From assembly GCA_019633425.1 (NCBI GenBank), contig WSUB01000104.1:84396-148395 (forward strand): 64,000 nt of DNA. Reading direction: 5' to 3'. Position numbers and translations under genes: made by a program. The notes below the pieces were generated by a model. The model searched no databases. It had not been told where the DNA came from and saw only the letters and a list, made by a program, of their open reading frames with translations. Shown in pieces: positions 22,326-32,585 of this stretch; positions within the stretch are counted from its first letter, which is position 1, and the number at the start of each line of letters is the position of its first letter. The stretch comes from Tulasnella sp. 424. Lineage: Eukaryota > Basidiomycota > Agaricomycetes > Cantharellales > Tulasnellaceae.

Positions 22326-24830
22326 TCAATATCCCATTCCATTCAAATCTTCACCCCGCCAGTGACACCATCGCAACTCGGGGTCCCGGTTCCCTATCTG
22401 GGACACGATTCGAAGTAGCATGGTAAGCACAACAAATTCCACTCAAGAGTGAAAGCAATCACCTTGATCCTCCGATTGACCGCGGCCTTGAAGCCTCTAA
22501 ACAGCTTATCAAGCTCGTTTACTTCCGATACCTCGCGCTTGAGTAGGCTACGCCCACTCGGATCACACGTCATTGCTTGAAGCTGTCGTAAGATTGGGGT
22601 GAACAAATATACCAAATTGAGGTCATCTTCGTTTGAGGAAATTGTCAGCGACCCAGAAGGTGCCGCCAAGTTGGAGAACAGGCGAATCAGCTGGTCCAAG
22701 GTACGCAGCGAATGGCTAACAGAACCAATTGGGGCTCAGCGCACAACATCGATTTCAGTCCTTTCATACTGGAACTCACTTGTCCCCGTAATATAAATCG
22801 CTCCTTTCAGGTGCCGAGGCCAAAACGCTAATTAACTCTCTGCGAAGGCTTCGTCCGACCTCCATAAAATTGCTGGGCGAATCTTTGGCTCGCATAAACG
22901 TTTCGGAGAGACGCAACAGCCTTGCTACTGGGATTCCCCGACTTTCCACGCTGTCGACAGCTGCCTTGCCGGCAAACTTGAATATGGGAACGAGATATTG
23001 TTTCAGGATATCTCGGCTTTCTCGCGTAAGATCACAATCCCTGCATTTGACCATCGCTCTCTCAAGGTCCACAAGGGCTTTCATAGGATCTCTGCAACTT
23101 CCGAGTTAGAAATGGATCAGTTTTCAAACATAAGCTTAAAAGAACTAACCCGAGGTATACGTCACGCATGGCCTCTCGTATTTCATCGCGAGAGGCACTA
23201 GAATGGTCTAGCTTTGGGTATTCGACGATGACTTTGAGGACGACAGATATGCATTTCCAAGTGGGATTAAGTAGCAAATCCATACTGGAGGGGGATGGGA
23301 GGCAATCGATCCCTGGCGATCCACGATATCCGAACAAGCAATCGAACGCCACGCAACTCAAATACGCGCTGATCATATTTGGGTGCGAATTTTGGACTAG
23401 GTCTGATGGAGGGAGCATCCTTCGCTGCTCTGAACCCTCGGCTGAATGACGTATCAGATCGTAAGTACGTTCCCTGTGGTCCTCTGAAGAGGAAAGGAGA
23501 ACGTGTGCCAATGCCGCCCGATACAAACATTGAATCGCCGTAGCCAACTCCACCTGGTCACGGCCTCGAAGCTGGAGAGTTCGGTTGTACGAATTTCTCC
23601 ACAGTTCCGAGAGACGATTGGTAAATTCATCGTTGGCAGCAAGTATGTCCAAGACTTGCAAATCACTAATGGCGAGAATGTTTGAGACGCCATGCAACAG
23701 GGTTAGGGCATCATCCGATGTACATATGGCCCGTTTGATTGCAAAAGTCTGCAATTTCCCGGGGTCTTCTTCTTGCCTCTTGCCTGTACTGATCTGGGAT
23801 GCAGAACGGACTATAGAAGCGGGGGTTTCTGACAGTAGAGAGCCGTGGCCAAAGGTGTACTCCCTGAACCAGCATCCGATTACCCTCCCGAGTAGCCGCT
23901 TGACCCGAATCATTAATAGACAAGCAGCAAAAATGAGCAAAATCAGACTTACAAAAACCTGTTTTGCAAGCAGAATAAAGCCGCGCCATATCTGATCGAC
24001 AGACCAGGTAATTAGGCGTGATAGAGGGCTTTGGAACGGACAGAATTTGTCACAAGTTGCCAAAAGCGCAGTAATAATCAAAATTGCCAGCCCCGCGCAC
24101 ATAAACGTCCCGACAACGTTCGACAGCGTGGGGTGAAGTATGTTGAGATAAATAGTGAGCGAAATGCAGAAGATGATCAGGCCAGTCTGCAAAACAGAAG
24201 GTAAGAAGTTGTCGAGAGCCCATTCAAGGCCCCATTCTTCGGCTCCTAAGAAGCGTTTGAGCTGCTCCCACCTCTGACGGTCAGGCCCACCACCAGTTCG
24301 TTTGCGGTAGTAGACGAGCCATTGCCGCCCCAAGACCGCCATGAACGAAGATATCAATGCGAGCGTCAAGCTCAACGAGAACAGGACATTGACGGTAATG
24401 ATATTGCCGGCGGGTGAGAAATTCTCGGAAGGGAGAGCTTTGGCGCTTGGAAGACTGTCGTTCCTACCCAATGCTAGTTGGAGGAGAATTGCATTGTTCT
24501 CTCGGAGGAGCGCGTTAGTGTCGTCTGCTGGGTCGGGACTCATGAGAGGAAGCGTGAGCGCGAGAAAGGCGGAATTGACTCCGGCGAAGAGACCGGCCTA
24601 TAACGCATCAGCAAGTCTCCGAGTGTTGAGCGGTGATGGGGGAAAGGGCTCACAAAGATAAGAAGCCCATCAAGCTGCTCCTTGAGCCCATTAACCATAT
24701 CGTCGTCTATTTCTTCTGCGAGGGCATCGTAGCAGCGGTAGAACTTGCCGCCGTCCTGGCCGAATTCGTTGGGAGGGACAGGGACCTCGAGGACGCCTGG
24801 GTTGTAAATGTCGAAAGCTGGAGTGGTCAT
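22326..24830 (-). CDS. DUF6535-type multi-pass membrane protein
   Basis: Exons 24830-24654, 24597-23953, 23898-23150, 23091-22780, 22715-22463 and 22397-22326 give 735 aa. The N-terminal half has the order I know from DUF6535 proteins of Agaricomycetes: a cytosolic lead (CYDALAEEIDDDMVNGLKEQ), a membrane segment LLIFAGLFAGVNSAFLALTL, an LRENN loop, LFSLSLTLALISSFMAVLGRQW followed by a Tyr/Arg motif, then two further hydrophobic segments (LQTGLIIFCISLTIYLNIL and TFMCAGLAILIITALL). The C-terminal 450 residues are helical and probably cytosolic. The 54-nt intron at 23899-23952 is in frame; if retained it would add a hydrophobic stretch. The alternative upstream TTG is not used; the ATG at 24830 is chosen. 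Function is unknown in this family. Confidence 0.85.
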
Positions 24831-25061
24831 CAAGGGGAGTTGGTGAGAGGGAGTTTTAGTTCAAAATGGAACGGACAGTACTTTAAGACGAGCACAATCC
24901 TGCAATCCTAGGCCTGGGGCTTGTCGGAACACGAGGTCCGCAGACCTTTGTGGCTTGAGCGTTAAAGATGCTTGTTGCTGTTTGGCATGGCGCAGATGCT
25001 TGGAAACAATTGATAATTCTCGAGTTTCATGAGACCGTATCAGAGATCAAGGGCTTTTGCG

Positions 25062-27330
25062 ATAACAAGGAATGCTATTACTACTAAACGGAGTGCAAAT
25101 ATATCGTATTATTATGACGAAGGGGAGAGACGAAAGTATGATTACTGGCCAAGCTCCTGATGAGCGCCCGAACAACGAGAGAGGAGAGAGCTATAGTCTA
25201 ACACGAAACACCAGGATAAATCATTACACAAAGAAGGTAGGAAGGTGGGGGCAAGAGCGGTGATGGATATACGGTAAATGGAAAGTCTGGGTGAGGGGAA
25301 ACCATAAGCGAGCTACGAATTCTAGCGGGAAAAGGTGGACAGCGGAAGCGAATACAAATCATGCACGCGAGAGGAAAGAAGGAGCGAACCTACAGAACTG
25401 AACCAAGTGTAGGAAGGCACAAAAGAGCACCTACTCACATTCCTCACTCTGTGTTCCTCCCTAGCAGCGGCCCCGCTATCCAACGTCTTCGCCCAACTCC
25501 CAGCTCTCTGTCTCCCGATGCTGCTCTCAGACTCAGGAGAAGGAGACCCTGCTCTTGCTCCTGCACCCATCCCCAGCCCGACAGAGTCGATCGAAGAGGT
25601 GTGGCTCCGCTGCGGGCCGGTTCGTTTCGGCGGCGTCGCGAGGTCCATCACGCATCCTGCACGCGATCGCGTGTGGCGAGAGTCGAGTCCCCCAGTGATG
25701 TCGTCGACTTCTTGATACGCTGGTTTTTGTTGGAATTGCAGGCGGGTGAGCGTATTCGGCAGACGCAAGAACGTACTCCCCTTGATGGTGGTACTGGTGG
25801 TGCGGCGGTACAAAGCCAGCTGCTAGTGGTCCCTGCTCCAAATCATCCAACCCTCCCAGAATCCCATCAAATCCCACATGTTCCACCTGGACTGGAGGGG
25901 TGTGGAACTAAAGAGGCGTTACGAACTGCTAGTGGACCTGCCCGCCCGCTCCTTGACCTTGCAAGCCCGAATGGGAAGCGAACGTCTCGACTCGCGCCGG
26001 AGCCATACGTGAGATGGAGAAGTGGAATTTCGGCGCTGCTGTTGGGGTCGAGGAGGATTGCTTTGCGGGAGAGAATGGGGAGAGGGCGTACGGGGTGGGG
26101 TTGGGAGATTCGCGAGCGTGTCGTCGGTGATGAAAGTTTGGTCCTCTGCGACAGATGGTGCTGGTAGCGTTCCTTCCTCTTACTCAGGTTCCAGGTCCTG
26201 AACAGCCGGACCTCGGGTTCGGGTTCGGCAGCGGTTCGACCGCAGGTGTTGGTGAGACAGCAGGGAAGGATAACGCATAGACAGCGACTGCTTCCTCTTG
26301 CTCAGCCAACTCCCTTTCCTCCCTCTCGAGGTCCTCGTTCGTAATATCAGATTCAAATTGGCTCGCATCAACTCCAAGTTCTTCTTCCTTTGCTCCTCCA
26401 TCATTAGCGCGACACAATGTCGCAGCTCTCGAGCGGAGCAGCGTCCGAGTCGTTGGTCGCGTTCGATAGCGTCCTGGTCCTCCTCTCTCCTTCCCTCGGT
26501 CGAGCATCTTCTTCTCCATCCGACGATTCGGGTAGGGCGATGGGTTTGCCGAGCCGAACGGGTACCATCCGAACATCTGCATCGATCGTCGACTGTTCAT
26601 GCTCAAATTCCTCCCCACAACTCCCCAAGCGTCCCTCTGCTTCTTCTTTCCTTTCCCTCTCCGCCTTTTCTCGGACCTCTTACTCCCTCCTACGTTCGAG
26701 TGAAGCGACATCGCGTCGACGTCCTCGTCTGATAATGCCGATGCGAGCCCCTTGGGTTCATCAGGAGCCGGCCTCCGGATGCCTCGGGACTGGTTGACGA
26801 CGACGATGACGACGACGACGGTCCCTGTTGACGATCCCTCTCATCGCCCGACTCTGACGTGGTCTTTGAGCATAAGGTAGGCGTTGAAGGTCGCTTTGAC
26901 GCTGTTGGTCCAATTCTGTGCCATGGGAGGCAAAAAGAATCGTAATCTGGACGTTTTTGGTGGTTGGCGGCTTCTAGGAATAGGGGGTGGTAAGAGCTGG
27001 AGGTCTTTGAAGGAAATAAGAGAGTCGAGTCGTGGCCAGACGTGGCCTTGTGATGTAGCTGCCGCGAACTTGGGTGCAACGAGGGAAGGAGAGGAAGGCA
27101 GCCTCAAGAGAAATCCAACATTCCCACATTCTATGCAGCCCTTCGTCGTCAGAAACCTGCAACCTCTTGCTTCGCGCCCAACCGCCGACCACCCTTCAGC
27201 TATAGAGGCAGCCACTGCCCAAAACCTCTTCTTGACAAGATTCGACCGCAGACATGCGTTTCTCGAAACCGGCATGGGTCACGCATCAAGGTCCGCGGAG
27301 GTGGTTCTCTTGAAATTCGGTGCACTTTCA
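25062..27330. repeat. Segmental duplication copy C, adjoining the intact HIR1 gene
   Basis: It has the same left end as copies A and B (ATTACTACTAAACGGAG) and continues through the shared upstream region into HIR1 exon 1. Because HIR1 continues intact, this is the ancestral position of the HIR1 part of the duplication. Confidence 0.85.
25440..26924 (-). pseudogene. Decayed copy C of the 678-aa low-complexity protein gene
   Basis: The start MAQNWTNSVKATFNAY is preserved, but the frame breaks soon after. KKQRDAWGVVGRNLSMNSR, ITNEDLEREERELAEQEE and the C-terminal RHTRSRAGCVMDLATPPKR lie in different frames, and the Pro-rich middle is deleted. It is divergently placed next to the working HIR1 gene. 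Confidence 0.8.
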
Positions 27331-30300
27331 TTGACTTGCGACTCTTTGGGCTTGCTAGAGGCTCCTGACCAGAAGCGGGTAACCCTTTACTCCTGCCACG
27401 TCCATCCAGACGGCAGCAGACTCGCCACCGGTGGTCTAGGTAAACGACTCATTGACAACTCTCCCTGCAAGAAAGGAGGAATCTAACGAGCAAAGTCCTT
27501 CAGATGCCAAGATTCGAATATGGTCCACGCTACCCATCCTCAACGAAGAAGCTGAAAAGGCCGACGTACCAAAGAAACTATGCACACTATCCATGCACAG
27601 CGGACCTGTACTCTGCGTTCGATGGAGTTCTTCTGGGAAATGGCTTGCAAGTGGTTCAGACGACGCTATTGTGATGATTTGGGATCTGGATCCGTATGTC
27701 CTTTCCTCCTTCCAATCTTGGGACCGTCCGCGTCACCCCCTTCTGATACCCTTATCGCTGATTCACCTCATGGTAGTGCGGGCGCAGGGCGCGTATGGGG
27801 CAACGACGATGCAAATGTCGAAGGATGGAAGGCCTTGAAGCGATTACCAGGGCATGATAGCGGTGCGTCTTTCACGCAGTCTTTGTAACGCCAGCAGCCG
27901 ACCCTCATTTACGGAAAACCTCCCCAGACGTTACCGATTTGGCGTGGTCGCCTAAAGACCGCTTCCTCGCTTCTGTCGGACTCGATAACAAGGTTATCAT
28001 TTGGTGCGGGTATACCCTTGAGCCTCTGCGGAAGCTCGACTTGCATCATGGCTTCGTCAAGGGAGTTTGTTGGGACCCCGTTGGAGAGTTCCTTGCCACT
28101 CAGTCAGACGACAAGTCGGTCAAGGTTTGGAGAACCACGGATTGGGGGCTAGAAGCTACGATAACAAAGCCGTTTGAAGACTCTCCCGGAAGCACATTCT
28201 TCAGAAGACTGAGGTGCGTGATGGGGTTCGAGCGTCGTCATAGTCGTGATTCTTCGGGCTCATTATCCCAATTACAGCTGGTCTCCTGATGGTGCTCACA
28301 TCACTGCCTCCAATGCCATGAACAACAATGGCTATGTCTTTGTTGCCGCCGTTATCGCTCGCAATGAATGGACATCCGACATCTGCCTAGTCGGTCACGA
28401 AAACACGGTCGAGGTCGCCTCTTACAACCCCCACATCTTCCTCCGAGATCCAAAAGGCGACGTTCAATCAGCGAACATCTGCAGCGTCGTCGCTCTGGGA
28501 GCAGACGACCTTTCCATATCCATCTGGCAGACGAAATCCCCCCGACCGCTCATCGTCGCCCGGGATTGCTTCGAGTCCCAAATCTTTGATTTGAGCTGGA
28601 CTAAAGATGGGCTAACCCTCTACGGATGTTCTGCCGATGGATCGTTGGGAGTCTTCGATTTCGACCCGGCGGAGTTAGATGGGATTGTTAGCTTGGAAGA
28701 GAAGGAGCTTTACCTCAAGCGGTTTGGATTCCAACCTCCACCAGATCCTTTTGCCATGGGAGTTCAGAGACCTCAAACAAATTATCAGCAACCTGGAAAC
28801 CCGTACGCAGGCCAAGCTTTCCCGCCGGCAACCGCCGCTCCACCGAGCGCCGCTGCCCAAGCTGCCGCCGCCGCTGCGATGGATCCTGGGCCCGCGTTCG
28901 ACAAGAAGGGCAGGAAGAGGATTCGACCCGTCTTCGTTGGAGCATTGAATTCTGCACCTGCTGCGTTCCCGGCTTCAGCCGCTCCGGCTCCATTCGGCGG
29001 CGCAGTAGCCCAAGTACCAAGTGCACCACAGCCAATTGCACCGTACGGTCAACCACAGGCACCGCCACCAGCTGCGCAGCAGGGGTATCCTCCATTCGGC
29101 TCTAGACCACCGTACCCGGCTACTCAACCGCCACCACCGGGACATGCCTCGTACCCCGACCCGCGCTTCGGTCACCAATCCGCGGAATACCCGTCCTCTA
29201 CGTACCCGCACCAACAGCAAGCACCGTTTGGTGGCTACGGGGATCACTCGTACGATGCTGATGGTGACCGGATGATGGGCGGGTATGCGAACGGAATGGG
29301 AGGTCCAAAGAGAAAGTTGAGCGAGATGGAAGATGATTCAACCGCACTGAATGGAGGTCCAAGAGTACCAAAGGCTCGAACCCTCGGAGGAGACCGACCC
29401 AGAGAACCCATGGGACCTGTGCGTGAGCTTAGGCCCGCGATGCCAGGCTTTGGGTTTGGCGGAGATGTAGGACACCCCGCGCCGTCGCTCAAGATCAAGT
29501 TGGACGTTCCGCCGCTGCTGTCGTACTTGAGTGTTAAGTCCGTAGAGAGGGAGGGAGACGTAGCCGAGGCGAAGAACCCGGAACCTTCGAAGGACCCAGC
29601 GAGTGCGCAATCTCCCCTTCGACCCGACATAGCATACATCCTAACCTTTTTTTCTCCCTTACAGAACCGACGGAACCATTCGAGGTGGCAGTACTCCGCA
29701 ACAAGGAGACTCTATTCTTGGACTATCCTGCCGCTCCGGTATTGTCACTCGTCGTGACAAGTGCCTTCTGTGCGGCAGCGTTGGAAGGCGGTTCGGTGAA
29801 CGTTTACTCGCTTAACGGCCGAAGGTATGAGCTTGCGTTATTATCGCATAAGGTTTTTCGGGGCTCATAAGGCGAACGCGGACAGGTTACTTCCAACGCT
29901 AGCACTGGATTCATCATGTACGTTCTTTGACGGATCCAGAAACTCTCTAATGGCCATCACCGCGTCCGGGAAGTTGCACGTCTGGTACGTTGATTACTCG
30001 AATTGACCCCATCGGGAGGCGACCTGACGCCTTTTACGTGTTCTGTAGGAATATCCAAACGCAAAAGGCGGCCTTTGCACCCGTGTCTCTTGACACACTC
30101 ATCACCCCAAACGCGACCCTCACCTCTGCCGTCGTCCGACCTAACGGGTGCCCCGTAATCACGTTGTCTTCCGGGGTAGTCTACTCTTACGACGTCGACT
30201 TGGCATGCTTCACGAAACTTAGTGAAGCTCGGTGGGCGCAGGGTAGCGACGCATGGGAAGGCCGTCAACGGGAGCGAACCAACAAGGTGGTCAACAATCG

Positions 30301-30830
30301 GGGACCGGTTGCGACTTTGGAAAGCGAACTGCCTGGAGAGGTGCAGGACAGCGCGAGTCCGACGCCGTATTGGCGGGCAGCGTTCACTTTGGGTCATTTG
30401 GAGGCTAAGCTCCATGCAGCTGAGGTCCTTGACAGTCCTCTAGAGTACAAGACGGCACTCATGGTATACGCGAGGAGGCTGGCGGATGAGGGTTACAGGG
30501 CCAAAGCGGAGGAATTGATCAAGGAGCTGTTTGGGCCCATATACTGGTATGCCCGACGTCTACCCCATTCGTCGTCTCGTGAAACCTGATGCGGTGTCTC
30601 GAAACACAGGAAACCCGGAAAGGAGGAGACGTGGTCCCCGACCGTCCTAGGCATGCAGAAGCGGGACCTACTCAGAGACGTGCTGTCCGCGTTCGGTACG
30701 CCCCTGCTTTCTTCGATCGGTCTGAGGTTTAGCCTAACATGGAATTTTGCACCGCATAGCGAAAAGCAAAACCCTGACAAAACTGGGACAGGACTGGCAA
30801 GAAACCCTCAAGCGTGCGCTGATGGACTAG
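27254..30830 (+). CDS. HIR1: Histone chaperone HIR1 (HIRA family)
   Basis: Eleven exons (27254-27290, 27359-27439, 27504-27693, 27777-27862, 27928-28213, 28278-29602, 29665-29824, 29886-29984, 30049-30546, 30610-30695, 30760-30830) give 972 aa. The start MRFSKPAWVTHQ and then YSCHVHPDGSRLATGGL, IRIWST and ASGSDDAIVMIWDLDP are classic HIR1 N-terminus and WD repeats; the beta-propeller covers about 1-390. A Pro/Ala-rich linker contains KKGRKRIRPVFVG near residue 436, the B-domain-type motif that binds Asf1 in this family. The C-terminal Hira domain includes YWRAAFTLGHLEAKLHAAE and WSPTVLGMQKRDLL. HIR1 is a subunit of the nuclear HIR complex for replication-independent H3-H4 deposition. Intron 1 has an unusual GTCCGC donor. 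The upstream region is shared with duplication copy C. Confidence 0.95.
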
Positions 30831-31654
30831 GCATGTTGTCCATACTGTGTTCTTTGTCTGCAGGTAGTTCTGTAACTCTTCCAGGGACATGTTTTATGTG
30901 GATGTAGCTGTTGTGCGTTTATAACATTATGCCCTTTTATTGCTCCCTTTCGGAAGGCTGGGTTGGACCGCAACGAGCGGAGTACGACAAAGGTTAAAGA
31001 TTTTTACTCAAATGCGCATTGTTGTTGCCACACGTTGATCTCACGCCTCAACCGGCTGGCTCGGGCAGAGACAGTCGTCAAGTTAGCCTCCTGAATGTCG
31101 CCAGAGCGCTCGACGTCCTTTCTGCAGCAGAGCGGGACACAAGGTACCGGTTGGACTGACCAAGTGTACACAATCCTAAATCAAACCATCTTCCGGCGAT
31201 GAGACTCGGAGGCGTGTGACTCCTAGTCCCGAGCGCGACCACGCGGGTGCCTCGAGGCATGTTCGGTGCAATCCGCAGCTGTGAACCCAACAGTGCTTCT
31301 TGGAACGTAGGTTTAAACGGGCCTAAACTCATTGGGCCGAGAGATAGGGGCCGGTGGGGCGTTAAACTGGTGAGCGCCCCCATAGTTGGGTGTATTCCTC
31401 CGCCGACAAATTCTTGACGCCAGGTCTAGATTGTTATGGCCGCCGTATTTGTAAATTCTTGTTCAGTCCCTAGTTTACTTACGTTTCTCCGGGCCCGATT
31501 CATCTCATCCTAATACCGGCTAGACCGCATTTGACGTTGGAACAGCCAAAATTCAGTGCTTATTAGGTGAGCAATCCCCCTTCTAGCTTTCCCCCTTCTT
31601 CAGAGTCTTTCCCCTACTCCAAAGCACTGTACGCTCCAAGACTCTAACTAGAGA
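30831..31654. other. Intergenic, nothing recognised
   Basis: It holds the 3' flank of HIR1 and the upstream region of TM2. No coding or repeat structure was seen. Confidence 0.5.
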
Positions 31655-32436
31655 ATGGCATCTTACAACTCTCCAATACAAAGACAAATGGCGAGACCTG
31701 CTCATGGTCCGTAACCCCAACTTTGTTGTCTCTGGCTGGATTTGTTCAATATACCCTTATTTATTTATTTTCAGGAAACTACCAGTTGCCTCCTCTGGTT
31801 GGTGTAACACGAGAGGGCATGATTAGCTCCTTCGGTTCGATAGCGGTCGTTGTGAGTACAACCATACGTAAACGCTCACGTGACGCTAAGAGTTCGCTAG
31901 GCAACGCTCCTCGCCGTAACGGAAGCCATCTTCCTCTCGCTCATAAAGGTATTGCCAAACCAGCTATCAATCGATTTTCCTGGGTCGCAGCTTCAAAGAA
32001 CGACCGCGGCCCTGACATATACTGGCATTGTGCTCAATCTGGGGTCTCTCTGGAGCGCCCTCCGCATGATCGACGTTCTCGGCAAGATGCCCCTTCTCAA
32101 CGCCAAATACGAGGCAGAGTTGGACGCAAAACGTCTTTCCTTAAGGTTAGATAACGAGACGTCCGCTCAGGATGTGATGGCTTCATACGGTCTCCGCGGA
32201 ATTTGGACGTTCATGGCATGGCACTGTAAGCGCTACAGTATACGACACAACGCCAGTTGCATATCTAATTGCAGTTACACAACTTAGGTCTGATATCGCT
32301 CCTGTTCGGCAGTCTATGCATAGTGGCTCAAATAGCTATGTTTGTTTGGTTGTACGAGTCCTTGGCGGTTTCTATTTCGATAACGGTCTTGGTAGGCTTT
32401 GCATCCGTTCCTATGCTTCTCAGTTTCGTCATGTAA
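31655..32436 (+). CDS. TM2: four-TM cassette membrane protein
   Basis: Exons 31655-31706, 31775-31851, 31901-32225 and 32288-32436 give 200 aa, with intron phases 1, 0, 1. Hydrophobic segments lie at about 33-57, 76-98, 152-174 and 178-199. The cytosolic loop after the second segment carries the family motif WSALRMIDVLGKMP, and a second conserved spot is GIWTFMAWHC before the third segment. The N-terminus has no signal peptide. The stop is 149 bp from that of L2, which converges on it. No known domain is recognised; position and conservation tie it to L2 and H2. Confidence 0.85.
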
Positions 32437-32585
32437 ATATGGTAATAGGTTGATATAATGTACAATAAATGTAATAACACCCCTCAACTGTTCTCCTTCA
32501 CGCTACCATCTCTCAGTTAATAACAACAAGGAACGCTTGCGACGACCACGGATATATGGAACGAACACGCGCCATGACTAGTTCA

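Noticed and set aside
28675..29639. Minus-strand frames across HIR1
   Set aside because: They are shadows of the Pro/Ala-rich HIR1 linker exon.
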